DNA of 64,000 nucleotides from Pseudomonadota bacterium (GTDB lineage: Bacteria > Pseudomonadota > Alphaproteobacteria > Acetobacterales > Acetobacteraceae), in the NCBI GenBank assembly GCA_021845985.1, contig JAJZES010000039.1, positions 46,079 through 110,078 of the forward strand. The letters are read 5' to 3'. The notes beneath the pieces were generated by a model. It worked only from the letters and a program-made list of their open reading frames with translations, was not told the origin of the DNA and did not search any database. The translations under genes were made by a program, and so were the position numbers. Positions 55,586 through 64,000 of this stretch are shown here, piece after piece. The stretch's first letter is position 1; each line of letters opens with the position of its first letter.

Positions 55586-56421
55586 GCCGCCGGGTCTATA
55601 GACTGCGGCCCCGCCGCTGCCAAAACCTGGCGGATGAAGGCCGTGGTGTCGGCCAGCACCGGGCAGCGATGGCGCAGCAGCGGCGCCAGGGCGCTGACGA
55701 TGCCGATATGGCCGATATGCGGATAGAGCCGCGCCTCGGCCTGGCCGCCGGCGGCGCTCAGCCGGGCGGCAAGCGCCAGGGAATTGCGCGGATAGCACGT
55801 CCTGTCCGCCCCGCCATGCAACAACAGCATCGGCGGATGCGTTGCACCGGCATGGTTGATCGGCTGCGTCAGGCGCAGATCGGCCCCGGCAGGGGCGAAC
55901 ACGGCGCGGATATCGGCCCCCAGGATGGGCAGGAAATCATAGGGGCCGGCCAGCCCCACCACCCCGGCCAGCGCCGCGCGCCCGGCGCCGAGCCAGCGCG
56001 CGTCGAGCGCCAGCATGGCGGCGATGTAGGCGCCGGCCGAATGTCCGGCGACGAAGATGCGTCGCGGATCGCCGCCCTGCGCCGCGGCGCCGCGGCCGAC
56101 GGCGGCGACCGCTGCCGCCGCGTCCTCCAGGAAGGCGGGATAGCCGATCTCCGGGTGCAACCGGTAATCCGGCACCGCCACCAGCAACCCGCTGCGCGCC
56201 AGCGTCGCGGCGGCGAACATGTAGTCGGCGCGGGCGCCGCTCTGCCACGCCCCGCCGTAGAACCAGACCAGCACCGGCAGCGGCGGCGGCGTCGCGGCCG
56301 GACGGAACAGGTCGAAGACCTGGCGCGGATGGCTGCCGTAGCGCAGGCCGCGCTGGATCGACAGGCCGGTGGTGGCGATGCTGGCGTTGAGCAGATCGAC
56401 GGGAGACGGCAGCCGCAGCAT
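55582..56421 (-). CDS. Alpha/beta hydrolase, carboxylesterase-like
   Basis: A 279-residue hydrolase of the BD-FAE/esterase type: oxyanion hole VLVWFYGGAWQSG, nucleophile elbow VAGHSAGAYIAAM, acid-side PPMLLLHGGADRTCYP and catalytic histidine in LYPHIGHIGI. It heads the hopanoid operon, its stop overlapping the hpnA start. That linkage suggests a lipid-processing role, although such a gene is not a named part of the pathway. It is divergent from the histidine kinase with 127 bp between. Confidence 0.85.
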   Translation of the reverse strand: MLRLPSPVDLLNASIATTGLSIQRGLRYGSHPRQVFDLFRPAATPPPLPVLVWFYGGAWQSGARADYMFAAATLARSGLLVAVPDYRLHPEIGYPAFLEDAAAAVAAVGRGAAAQGGDPRRIFVAGHSAGAYIAAMLALDARWLGAGRAALAGVVGLAGPYDFLPILGADIRAVFAPAGADLRLTQPINHAGATHPPMLLLHGGADRTCYPRNSLALAARLSAAGGQAEARLYPHIGHIGIVSALAPLLRHRCPVLADTTAFIRQVLAAAGPQSIDPAA

Positions 56422-56548
56422 GGGGTCCAGACATCAGGCCAAGGCATGCAGTATCGGAAGCCAACCGGCCGTCGCCAAGCCACCATTGCGCTTGTCGCCG
56501 GGCGCGGATCGTGACCAATCGAAAACAGCGCAGCGGAGGTCGCTCGAA

Positions 56549-58534
56549 ATGGCCGGACTCTTGGGATTCTTTAACCATTCCGACCTGCCGCCGCACGGTT
56601 TCTGCCTGCTCTGGGACCCGACGCTGATCTGGCTGCATGTCGTGTCCGACGCGCTGATCGGCGTCGCCTATTATTCGATCCCGCTGGCTCTGGCCTATTT
56701 CGTGCTGCACCGGCGCGACCTCGCCCTGCGCTGGGTGCTCGGCCTGTTCGCCGGCTTCATCCTGGCCTGCGGCACCACCCATTTCCTTGAAATCTGGGTG
56801 CTGTGGCACCCCGACTACGCGATCCAGGGGCTGGTCAAGCTGCTCACCGCGGCGATCTCCATCGCCACCGCCGTGCTGCTGTGGCCGCTGGTCATCCGCC
56901 TGATCAGCTTCCCGACGCCGGCGCAGTTCCGCGCCGTCACCGACCAGTTGGCCAGCGAGGTGGTCGGCCGCCAGCGCGCCGTCACCTCGCTCACCCGCTC
57001 CGAGCAGAGTCTGCGCCTGCTGCTCGAAGGGGTCACCGACCTCGCCATCTTCATGCTCGATCCGGGCGGGCGGATCAGCAGTTGGAACAGCGGCGCCGCG
57101 CGCATTACCGGCTACACCGAGCGCGAGGCGATCGGCCAGCATTTCGCCGCCCTCTACACGCCGCAGGAGCGCGGTGACGAGCTGCCGCTGCGGGCGCTGG
57201 AAACGGCGGCGCGGGTCGGCAAGATGCACAGCGAGGGCTGGCGGGTGCGCAAGGACGGCAGCCAGTTCTGGGCCAGCATGATGATCGAGGCGCTGCACGA
57301 CGACAGCGGCACACTGATCGGCTTCGCCAAGGTGACGCGCGACATCACCGAGCAGCGGCAGGCGGCGCTGGCGCTCGATCAGACGCGGGCGGCGCTGGCG
57401 CAGGCGCAGAAGATGGAAACCGTCGGCCAGCTCACCGGCGGCGTGGCGCACGATTTCAACAACCTGCTGACCGCCATTCTCGGCGGCGCCGACCTGCTCA
57501 GCCGCCGCGTCGCCACGCTCGACGACACCTCGCGCCGGGTGCTCACCGGCATCACCGACGCGGCGCAGCGCGGGGCGGTGCTGGTGCAGCGGCTGCTCGC
57601 CTTCTCGCGCAAACAGACGCTGCGGCCGCAGGCCACCGACATCAACCAGCTTCTCGCCGCGATGTCGGAGCTGCTGCGGCGCGCCCTCAGCGAGCGGGTC
57701 CAGGTCGAGACGATGCTCGCCGGCGGCGTCTGGCCGTGCTTCGTCGATCGCAACCAGTTGGAAAACGCCGTCCTCAACCTCGCCATCAACGCCCGCGACG
57801 CCATGCCGGCGGGTGGGCGGCTGACGCTTGCCACCGGCAACGCCACGCTCGCCGCCGGCGACATTCCGGCCGGCGACTATGCCACCCTCAGCGTCGGCGA
57901 TTCCGGCACCGGCATGGACGCGGCGACGCTGGCCCGCGCCTTCGAGCCGTTCTTCACCACCAAGGCGGAGGGCGCGGGCACCGGCCTCGGGCTGAGTCAG
58001 GTCTATGGCTTCGTCCGCCAGACCGGCGGCGACGTGCGCATCGACAGCGCCCCCGGCCAGGGCACCACGGTCTGCATCTACCTGCCGCGCCATCGCGGCG
58101 GCGGCGTCGAGGCGCGCCGCGCCATCGCCGAGGACATCAAGCCGCCGCGCGGCAGCGAGACGGTGCTGGTGGTCGAGGACCACGCCGATGTCCGCGTCTA
58201 TGCGGTCGAGGCGCTGAGCCATCTCGGCTACCGGGTGCTGGAGGCGGCGAACGCCGAGTTCGGGCTGGAACTGCTGGCGCGGCACGGCGAGATCGCCGTG
58301 CTGTTCACCGATGTCGGCCTGCCGGGCAGCAGCGGCCGGGCGCTGGCCGACGAGGCGCGGCGGCGGCGGCCGGGGCTGCGGGTGCTGTTCACCACAGGCT
58401 ATGCCTGCGACGCCATCGCCCAGCACGGCGTGCTCGACACCGGGCTGGACGTGCTGCCCAAACCCTATACGGTGGAGCGGCTGGCGCGCACCCTGCGCGC
58501 GGTGCTGAGTGCGGCGGCGGTGGTGCCGGGCTGA
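56549..58534 (+). CDS. Hybrid histidine kinase with ethylene-receptor-like sensor domain
   Basis: A 661-residue membrane kinase. The first 120 residues hold three helices matching the plant ethylene-binding domain: VSDALIGVAYYSIPLALAYF, RWVLGLFAGFILACGTTHFLEIW and VKLLTAAISIATAVLLW. D34, Y41, I44, P45, C74 and H78 line up without gaps with ETR1 D25, Y32, I35, P36, C65 and H69, including both copper ligands. A PAS domain follows (about 155-270), then a HisKA H-box (GVAHDFNNLL, H301), HATPase (LNLAINARDAM, GTGLGLSQVYG) and a receiver domain with D588. ATG 56549 has GGAGG upstream. Confidence 0.9.
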   Translation: MAGLLGFFNHSDLPPHGFCLLWDPTLIWLHVVSDALIGVAYYSIPLALAYFVLHRRDLALRWVLGLFAGFILACGTTHFLEIWVLWHPDYAIQGLVKLLTAAISIATAVLLWPLVIRLISFPTPAQFRAVTDQLASEVVGRQRAVTSLTRSEQSLRLLLEGVTDLAIFMLDPGGRISSWNSGAARITGYTEREAIGQHFAALYTPQERGDELPLRALETAARVGKMHSEGWRVRKDGSQFWASMMIEALHDDSGTLIGFAKVTRDITEQRQAALALDQTRAALAQAQKMETVGQLTGGVAHDFNNLLTAILGGADLLSRRVATLDDTSRRVLTGITDAAQRGAVLVQRLLAFSRKQTLRPQATDINQLLAAMSELLRRALSERVQVETMLAGGVWPCFVDRNQLENAVLNLAINARDAMPAGGRLTLATGNATLAAGDIPAGDYATLSVGDSGTGMDAATLARAFEPFFTTKAEGAGTGLGLSQVYGFVRQTGGDVRIDSAPGQGTTVCIYLPRHRGGGVEARRAIAEDIKPPRGSETVLVVEDHADVRVYAVEALSHLGYRVLEAANAEFGLELLARHGEIAVLFTDVGLPGSSGRALADEARRRRPGLRVLFTTGYACDAIAQHGVLDTGLDVLPKPYTVERLARTLRAVLSAAAVVPG

Positions 58535-58538
58535 CCGG

Positions 58539-59573
58539 CTAAAGCGTTTGCGTCACCTTGCGCAGATGCGCCGGGTGGTCGGGGTCGTGGCCGCGGGCGC
58601 GGGCCACCGCCTCGGCGAGGCCATAGAACGACAGCAGCATGGCCAGCGGGTCGAGCAGCGGATGCGCCGTCGGGCGGAACGCCAGCCGCGCCGCATCGGC
58701 CGGCCCGGCCTCGCAGACCAGCACCCGCCCGCCCGCCCCGCGCAGCCGGGCGATGCTGTCGCCCATCGAGGCATGCGCCGCATCGCCGGGGCGGAAGGCG
58801 ATCACCGGGAATCCGGCCGCGACCAGTTGCAGCGGGCCGTGCATGACCTCCGCCCCGCTGAACGCCTCGGCGTGCAGCACCGCGGTTTCCTTAAGCTTCA
58901 ACGCCGCCTCCAGCGCCACCGGCAAAGCCGGGCCGCGGCCGACGACATAGGCCGAGGCGGCGCCGGCCAGCATCGCCTCGGCCGCCCCCCAATCGGCGGC
59001 CAGCGCCTGATCGAGCGCCTCCGGCAGGGCGCGGACGGCGCGGCGCAGCGGCGCGTCATCGGCCAGTTCGGCGACCAGGGCGGCGAGCACGGCGGCGGAG
59101 ACGAGGCAGGTTTTGGTCGCCGCGACGCTGCGCTCCGCCCCGGCATGCAGCGGCAGCACCGCATCGGCGCCGCGCGCCAGCGGCGAGTCGGCATCGTTGA
59201 CGACGGCGATGGCGATGGCGCCGGCGGCGCGCCCGGCCGCCTGCAGGGCGACGATGTCGGGGCTTTGCCCCGATTGCGACACCGAGACCAGCAGCGCCCC
59301 GCCGAGCCGCAGCTTTGCCCGGTAGATCGAGGCGACCGAGGGGCCGATCGAGGCGACCGGGAGTCCGGCGACGATTTCCAGCAGATATTTGAAACTGAGC
59401 GCGGCGTGCTCCGACGAGCCGCGGGCGCAGGTGGCGGCGAAGCCCGGCGCCCGGCCGCGCAGCGCCGCGCCGAGCCGGCGCAGCGCCGCATCCTCCCGAT
59501 CAAAGAACCGGGCCAGCGCGGCCGGCGTTTCACGCAGTTCCGCCGCCATCGCGGTGGGGGGGGATTGGGTCAT
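58539..59573 (-). CDS. SIS-domain sugar isomerase/deaminase (GlmS C-terminal-like)
   Basis: A 344-residue protein with two SIS domains. The phosphosugar motifs ARGSSEHAALSFKYLLE and VSVSQSGQSPDIVAL are in the first, and GRGPALPVALEAALKLKETAVLHAEAFSGAEVMHGPL in the second. It resembles the isomerase half of glucosamine-6-phosphate synthase without the glutaminase domain, like AgaS and NagB-II deaminases. It likely interconverts a hexosamine phosphate. Its ATG overlaps the stop of the preceding secreted-protein gene. Confidence 0.82.
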   Translation of the reverse strand: MTQSPPTAMAAELRETPAALARFFDREDAALRRLGAALRGRAPGFAATCARGSSEHAALSFKYLLEIVAGLPVASIGPSVASIYRAKLRLGGALLVSVSQSGQSPDIVALQAAGRAAGAIAIAVVNDADSPLARGADAVLPLHAGAERSVAATKTCLVSAAVLAALVAELADDAPLRRAVRALPEALDQALAADWGAAEAMLAGAASAYVVGRGPALPVALEAALKLKETAVLHAEAFSGAEVMHGPLQLVAAGFPVIAFRPGDAAHASMGDSIARLRGAGGRVLVCEAGPADAARLAFRPTAHPLLDPLAMLLSFYGLAEAVARARGHDPDHPAHLRKVTQTL

Positions 59574-61291
59574 TTCAGCACCACATCGACGGCGGCGGGG
59601 CGCAGGGCAGCGCTGCCGGGAAAACGGACGCGCAGCGTCGTGGCGCCGGGCGGCGGCGGCGGAAAGACGAAGCGCCCCTCGGCGTCCGTCGTCGTCGCGG
59701 CGAGCGGGACGAGGCTGCGGCCAATCGGCAGGGAGACGCGGCCGAGATCATGGCCGGCGGCGCCGAACCAGACGATCTGAACCGAACCGAAGGCGCCCGT
59801 CGGCGTCAGCGAACCGACCGCCGCGGTCAGCGTGAAGGTGGTCCCGCCATCGACCGGGAAACGGCCGGTTGCCACCCGGAAAGCCTGATCGGCGGCGACG
59901 CGCAGGCGCACCGGCGCCATCCGCTCGACCGCAGATTCGCGTGTCGCCACGACAGCCCCGCTGCGCGCGATCGGAGCGCGGATGATCGCATCGGCCAGGG
60001 CGACCGCACGATGTTCCGTGGCGCCGGTATCGCTGTAGTCCACGCCGCCGATGCGCAGGTCGGCGGCCCCGCCCGGCGGGCGTGCATTGAGTTCAAGCGC
60101 CACCGCGGCGACCACGGCGGCGGCAGGCACCTCGCCGCTGAGCTGCAGCGTCGGCGGCAGGCGCGCCGGCGGCACGCCGAGGGCGGTCAGGTCAACCGGC
60201 GCGCCGGAAACCGGCTGGCCCTGCGCATCGAGCAACTGCCCGGCAACACCGTTCAGGCCGGCCGGTGCCGCGACAAGGCGCGGGCGCGGCTGGAGATACG
60301 ACAGGATCAGGTTGCTGTGGGCGTTCGGCGACGTTTCCGGGAGAATACGGTCGGGGAAGCGGTTCCACGAGCTGAAAATCGCCGTGTCCGGCACGATGTC
60401 CATTTCGCCTTCGATGCGGTCGATGTTGGCGCGGGCATGCGCCATCCAGGCCTGTTCACTGAGATCCAGGCCATCGCCGTTATAGATGATGCCGAAGCGC
60501 AGGCCGGCGCCGCGCGCGAAGGCGGCCACGTCGCGCACCGCATCCGGCCAGTCCGGCCGCGTCCAATCGACATCGACATTGAGGTAGGCCACCGGCCGGC
60601 CGATCGCCGTTTGCAGCATCGACCGATATTGCGTGACCGCATCGCGCCACCCCGGCGCATCCGTTTCGCCGGGGATGGGTTCGACCTCGCCGACCTCGGC
60701 ATCGGGGAAGTATTGCAGAAAGCCGTTCACCGACTGGGCAACGCGCTTGACCAGTTCGGCGACGGGCAGGCCGCACGTTCCCGGCTCGCGGTCGAAATGC
60801 CCGAACCACAGCGCCTCATCCGGCTCGACATGGCGCACCACGATGCCGAGGCGGCGCAGCCGGGCCGCCATCTGCTCCGTTTCGCCCGGCCAGCTATAGC
60901 CCTCGGTGGTGCCGCAATGCTCTCCCCTGACCCGTTCGATACCCATGATGCCAACGCCGAAGGCGGCATTGTGCCGCAGCAGAAAATCATTCGCCGTGCG
61001 CAGTTCCGCGTCCGATGCCTGGTTGAAGTAGCCGGGTCCGGCGATCAGCAGGGCGGTGTGGGAGGCGGCAACCTGCCAGGGCGCGCCCGGGAGAAACACA
61101 TCCCGCCAGTCGGCGGCGCCGTGCGACACCGGGCCGGGCGTGTTGGGTGCGAACCATATCTGCGGGTCGGCGGCCAAAGCCGCACCCGGCCGCCCGGCCA
61201 GCGCGAGGGCGGACAACGCCGTCAGCAGCCGCAGCCAGCGACCAAGTTCGCCGCGCGTTTCACGCCGGCACGAACGCCGCGCCGGCCTCAT
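59570..61291 (-). CDS. Secreted protein of unknown function, possibly glycosidase-like
   Basis: A 573-residue protein with a signal peptide after a twin-arginine-containing leader (WLRLLTALSALALAGRPGAALAA). The N-terminal 320 residues have a barrel-like rhythm: GEVEPIPGETDAPGW, RPVAYLNVDVDWTRPDWPDAV and FGIIYNGDGLDLSEQAWM, with several acidic residues at strand ends. The C-terminal 230 residues look like beta-sandwich carbohydrate-binding or Ig-like domains (DAEGRFVFPPPPPGATTLRV). I do not recognise a named family. It is coupled to the SIS gene and near polysaccharide genes, so a secreted glycan enzyme is a reasonable guess only. Confidence 0.6.
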   Translation of the reverse strand: MRPARRSCRRETRGELGRWLRLLTALSALALAGRPGAALAADPQIWFAPNTPGPVSHGAADWRDVFLPGAPWQVAASHTALLIAGPGYFNQASDAELRTANDFLLRHNAAFGVGIMGIERVRGEHCGTTEGYSWPGETEQMAARLRRLGIVVRHVEPDEALWFGHFDREPGTCGLPVAELVKRVAQSVNGFLQYFPDAEVGEVEPIPGETDAPGWRDAVTQYRSMLQTAIGRPVAYLNVDVDWTRPDWPDAVRDVAAFARGAGLRFGIIYNGDGLDLSEQAWMAHARANIDRIEGEMDIVPDTAIFSSWNRFPDRILPETSPNAHSNLILSYLQPRPRLVAAPAGLNGVAGQLLDAQGQPVSGAPVDLTALGVPPARLPPTLQLSGEVPAAAVVAAVALELNARPPGGAADLRIGGVDYSDTGATEHRAVALADAIIRAPIARSGAVVATRESAVERMAPVRLRVAADQAFRVATGRFPVDGGTTFTLTAAVGSLTPTGAFGSVQIVWFGAAGHDLGRVSLPIGRSLVPLAATTTDAEGRFVFPPPPPGATTLRVRFPGSAALRPAAVDVVLK

Positions 61292-61346
61292 CGCACGCCG
61301 CTCGGCGCAGCCACCCGGCCGGCAACAATCGGGCCGCCCGGATGCA

Positions 61347-62483
61347 TCACGCGACTGCCCGGAAACCCGATGCGACAAGCGCCTGCTCGATGGCCTCCTC
61401 ATCGCAGACGATCGGCACAGCCTCGGGCGGCGGCGGCGGCGCAGCCTTGGCGGCGGCACTCTCGACGCCTGCGGCGCGGCTCGCCGGCGGCGGCGCAGCC
61501 GCGGTCGGCTGCTGCTCGGCTGCCGGCTTCATGCGGTCCGGGAAATAGTGTTTGGCAAACAGCTTCATGACGTGCCCGACGCCCAAATCAGTGACCTGTC
61601 GCAGGTCGTCCTGATAATACGCGCCTCCGGCCGCCGGCGACGTGATCACTTCGTAGGACGGGAAATAGTGAACGAAGCCGAAATGCCGCGCCGCTTCATC
61701 GGCAGCGACGCGCAGCACCGCCTTGCTGTAGGTGGTCGAGACCCAGACGTGCCGCTGTTCATAGGTTGCGACCAGCGGAACCGGAGACACCGTCAGCAGG
61801 ATTTGGCAGGACGGATTGACCTGATGAACCCGCGTGATGAATTCCTCAAGGTCTGCGCGGACCTGATCGACGCCGAAATTGATGAATTCGTATTTCGCCG
61901 GATCAAAGATTCCGCCGCTCACACCTGGGGCGACCGGATAGACTGCGCCGTCGATCCGCGACGCCCATCCCTCGGTCAGCCCGAGCGTGAACACCAGCCA
62001 GTCGGCGGTCATGAACATTTCACGGACGCAGGCCAGATGCGCCCTGGCGCTTTTCCTGACGGCGTCGATGGTGGCGATCTCGGCCGGCTCGATCTGCGGG
62101 CGGAAGGCGTCCACGAAGCCGGAGCCTTTCGGCCAGACATCATCCTGCGGGGCAAAAATCCCGAAGGCGCGATAGAACAATTGCACGGCCTGCCGTACCG
62201 TATAGACGTTTCCGTAGCGGGCGGAGAACGTCCCATAGTTTCGCCGCACCGCCTCGTCTGCTGAGAGGCCTTCCGGCGCCGGTTCGGCAATGTAGTAATT
62301 CAATCCGCTCTTGCGAACATGCCGGGCGAGATGCTGCGCGAAGCAGCTACCCATCGTGGCGATCTTCGCCGCGGCATTGATCGTGACCCCCGCCACCACC
62401 GGATCAATCTGGCCGGGCTGAGGCGCCGTCACGGCTCGGGACCAATAGCAATGGTCGGGAAGATCGCGGTACGGATTGGTCAT
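61347..62483 (-). CDS. GSCFA-domain protein
   Basis: A 378-residue protein with the defining GSCFA motif (ATMGSCFAQHLARHVRKSG) near residue 45, then NYGTFSARYGNVYTVRQAVQLFYRAFG and TLGLTEGW, typical of the SGNH-like GSCFA family linked to polysaccharide modification. The last 70 residues are low-complexity Ala/Pro with an acidic helix. It overlaps the WcbI-like gene by ATGA, so the two proteins probably work together. Catalytic role not proven. Confidence 0.82.
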   Translation of the reverse strand: MTNPYRDLPDHCYWSRAVTAPQPGQIDPVVAGVTINAAAKIATMGSCFAQHLARHVRKSGLNYYIAEPAPEGLSADEAVRRNYGTFSARYGNVYTVRQAVQLFYRAFGIFAPQDDVWPKGSGFVDAFRPQIEPAEIATIDAVRKSARAHLACVREMFMTADWLVFTLGLTEGWASRIDGAVYPVAPGVSGGIFDPAKYEFINFGVDQVRADLEEFITRVHQVNPSCQILLTVSPVPLVATYEQRHVWVSTTYSKAVLRVAADEAARHFGFVHYFPSYEVITSPAAGGAYYQDDLRQVTDLGVGHVMKLFAKHYFPDRMKPAAEQQPTAAAPPPASRAAGVESAAAKAAPPPPPEAVPIVCDEEAIEQALVASGFRAVA

Positions 62484-63373
62484 TTGCCTGCGCCCACCTT
62501 GCCGCCGAGCACGCTGTCAAATCGCTCGGCCCACGGCCCGTACGCGATCAGTTCGAGGTCCGCCGGCGATTCGCTTTCGGCAGCGAACCGCTCGTAGGAG
62601 AATTCTATAAATGACTCCAGACCGGTCAGCCTGCGCCGATTTATCGTCCAGTTGTACGACGATGGCACGGCAAGATACTCCCCTACCGCCGGATACACCG
62701 GCCACTGCAGCAGTTCGGGAAATGAGTCGTTGACCAGGATGTCATCGTCGAAAACCCTGTCATCCAGGCCGATCTTGATGCCAACCAATTTGGCCAGCAG
62801 CATCAGGACATGGGCCTTCGGATGCCCGGCCGTATACATGAACACGCCGGAGCGCTTGGCCCGCTGAAAAAAGCGACGGAAATCCAAACCGCACCAATCA
62901 AAACAGCCGCGCAGCCACCGTTCGCCGTCGTCCCACAGCGAAAAATACCCCAGATTTGAGAACACCTCGGCGCTGAACAAAGCCGCCGCATCACCCGGAT
63001 CAATCTGGTGACGATAGCACCAAATCAAAATGCCCGAGTGATCGTTGGGAGTAATTAACCTTCCCGTCGCCCGCGAGCGGGCGGAAAATATGTCGGGATG
63101 AAACCCGCGAAAGTTGATATGTGGAATGTCCACGGTCTTTTTTTCGGCGCAGAGCGCGCTGATTTCCGGATCGGCGATCAATGAGCCGAAATCATGATAG
63201 CGCACCCATACGTCGGCGCGCCGCAAAACCTCAGCAAAGCGCCGCACCACGTCGGCGTTGCCACTGCCCGGCTGGTTTTCCGCCAATATCTCGGAATCGG
63301 GGAACAGAAGCCGCAGCCCCGATGCGATCACCCCGGACTGACAGTTGCTTGAAACCAGAATGCATCGGCTCAT
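62480..63373 (-). CDS. WcbI-like polysaccharide biosynthesis putative acetyltransferase
   Basis: A 297-residue protein opening CILVSSNCQSGVIASGLRLLFP, the N-C-Q motif region of the WcbI capsule-biosynthesis family. IPHINFRGFHPDIF and AGHPKAHVLMLLAKLVG fit the same family. WcbI of Burkholderia binds coenzyme A and is thought to acetylate capsule. ATG 63373 starts the conserved strand; the ORF extension to 63718 runs through non-coding repeat sequence. It precedes the GSCFA gene. Confidence 0.75.
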   Translation of the reverse strand: MSRCILVSSNCQSGVIASGLRLLFPDSEILAENQPGSGNADVVRRFAEVLRRADVWVRYHDFGSLIADPEISALCAEKKTVDIPHINFRGFHPDIFSARSRATGRLITPNDHSGILIWCYRHQIDPGDAAALFSAEVFSNLGYFSLWDDGERWLRGCFDWCGLDFRRFFQRAKRSGVFMYTAGHPKAHVLMLLAKLVGIKIGLDDRVFDDDILVNDSFPELLQWPVYPAVGEYLAVPSSYNWTINRRRLTGLESFIEFSYERFAAESESPADLELIAYGPWAERFDSVLGGKVGAGK

Positions 63374-63714
63374 CTCGATCTCGCGGCAGTCTAACTTCTG
63401 TTTAGCCCGAAAACGATCATCACGCAACCCGACAGCGCCATTGACCGCAACCGGGGATTCGTTCGCCGGCAAACGAAAACGGCCAAGCTGGCACGGCGTC
63501 TTTCTTCGCCCCTCCCCTTGCGGGAGGGGATGGGGGAGGGGTGATGCCGCGACGATCGCACGCAACGAGCGGCACCGGTTGCGGCGAAATCTCCTGCTGC
63601 CCCGGCAACCCTGCCGCGGCCTTTGGTCTGCATCGCCGCCCAGGCCGCACGGCAAGCGGGATGCAAGCAGCGTCGTATAATGTCCGTGTGCCGCAACATA
63701 CCCGACAGACAGGA
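63374..63714. other. Intergenic region with no supported gene
   Basis: The 341 bases between the WcbI-like gene and the partial gene at the window end contain short overlapping ORFs in several frames but no family-like protein. They hold the GC-rich palindrome at 63508-63541. A promoter for the WcbI/GSCFA pair is expected here, but I see no clear -35/-10. Confidence 0.5.
63508..63541. repeat. Palindromic C/G-rich intergenic repeat
   Basis: CCCCTCCCCTTGCGGGAGGGG followed by ATGGGGGAGGGG forms a hairpin with a TTGC loop and a second G-rich arm. It resembles the short dispersed intergenic palindromes common in alphaproteobacteria. Only one copy is in the window, so dispersal is assumed from general knowledge. 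Confidence 0.5.
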
Positions 63715-64000
63715 TCAATCAGCGTTCAATCCAAGATCGCTGCCGATGCGATTGATCATGTCGTCAACCGCCTGCGGATTAACCTCGAAATTATAGCGCC
63801 AAGCGTCGTCCCCGACTGAAATCAGCCGCGCTGCGTCCGGTCTGTCAATGACCTGCCTCGGATCAATTCTGTAGGTCGCTGCCGGCGATTCGAGATACCA
63901 GTCCCGATCATAGAGATGCGATTCCTGCGTGCTGAGAAATAACTTGTTCGATACGATCATTCCCGGCCGGTTGCATACCCATTTGTATTTCGCCAGACCC
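63715..64000 (-). CDS. C-terminal part of an unidentified protein (runs off the window)
   Basis: The reading frame stays open from the stop at 63715 to the window edge, giving at least 94 residues. The track starts it at ATG 63960, but codons upstream of that (GLAKYKWVCNRPG) also read as protein, so the true start is outside. The C-terminus has YDRDWYLESPAATYRIDP and LISVGDDAWRYNFEVNPQ. I do not recognise the family; the neighbours suggest polysaccharide or surface work. Confidence 0.6.
   Translation of the reverse strand, partial: GLAKYKWVCNRPGMIVSNKLFLSTQESHLYDRDWYLESPAATYRIDPRQVIDRPDAARLISVGDDAWRYNFEVNPQAVDDMINRIGSDLGLNAD

Noticed and set aside
63508-63541. C/G-rich palindrome considered as a second CRISPR or phage attachment site
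   Set aside because: It occurs once, has no spacer-like periodicity, and no integrase gene is nearby.

Overview
The window is GC-rich chromosomal DNA of about 64 kb. It most resembles an alphaproteobacterium, probably of the Rhodospirillales/Acetobacterales type. The signs are an EipB-type envelope protein, a cytochrome bc1 operon, oxygen-dependent HemF, a complete hpnABCDEF hopanoid operon, small alphaproteobacterial families (DUF1849, DUF1285, DUF4169, DUF6111, DUF3309), and dense operons whose stop and start codons overlap as ATGA or GTGA. No rRNA or tRNA gene was seen. Taxonomy is inferred from gene content only.

Layout. 0-5.8 kb: a sugar-type periplasmic binding protein, then an EipB protein, a beta-propeller protein, a sterol-desaturase-like hydroxylase and a ThDP enzyme. 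5.8-10.8 kb: a clade-3-like catalase divergent from OxyR with both redox cysteines, a DUF3108 protein and a choline-sulfatase. 10.8-19.2 kb: two divergent operons around a complete branched-chain-amino-acid-type ABC transporter (binding protein, LivGFHM) with an amine-oxidase-like flavoprotein, an aldo/keto reductase, TIGR04076, DUF3830 and a HAD hydrolase. 19.2-25 kb: small proteins, dienelactone hydrolase, MTA phosphorylase, the bc1 complex and hemF.

24.9-30.8 kb: a compact type II-C CRISPR-Cas locus with a predicted tracrRNA, cas9 (1047 aa, all nuclease residues present), cas1, cas2 and 19 repeats with 18 spacers. The anti-repeat, its folded tail and a GC-rich hairpin put the tracrRNA on the minus strand. 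Every repeat also carries a minus-strand promoter-like element (TTGGCC, 17 nt, TATAAC) that ends at the spacer. The array therefore looks transcribed towards the cas genes from promoters inside the repeats, as in Neisseria, and a perfect 19-bp hairpin separates it from cas2. This is the most interesting system in the window.

30.8-37.8 kb: an MsbA-like exporter and a GT9 glycosyltransferase back to back, a binding-protein gene cut by a decayed IS1595-family element, then CCA-adding enzyme, DUF6111, a Nudix hydrolase and DUF1285. 37.9-45.7 kb: MoxR, DUF58, a BatA/DUF4159 protein and a VWA-like membrane protein, then TspO and a small ankyrin-like secreted protein. 45.7-48.6 kb: a decayed PPC-repeat/Hint-domain gene with three frame breaks, one of them at an 8-bp tandem repeat. 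48.6-56.4 kb: the hopanoid operon plus an esterase. 56.5-58.5 kb: a hybrid histidine kinase with a plant-ethylene-receptor-like sensor. 58.5-64 kb: a SIS isomerase, a secreted protein, a GSCFA protein, a WcbI-type protein and a gene cut by the window edge, suggesting surface polysaccharide work.
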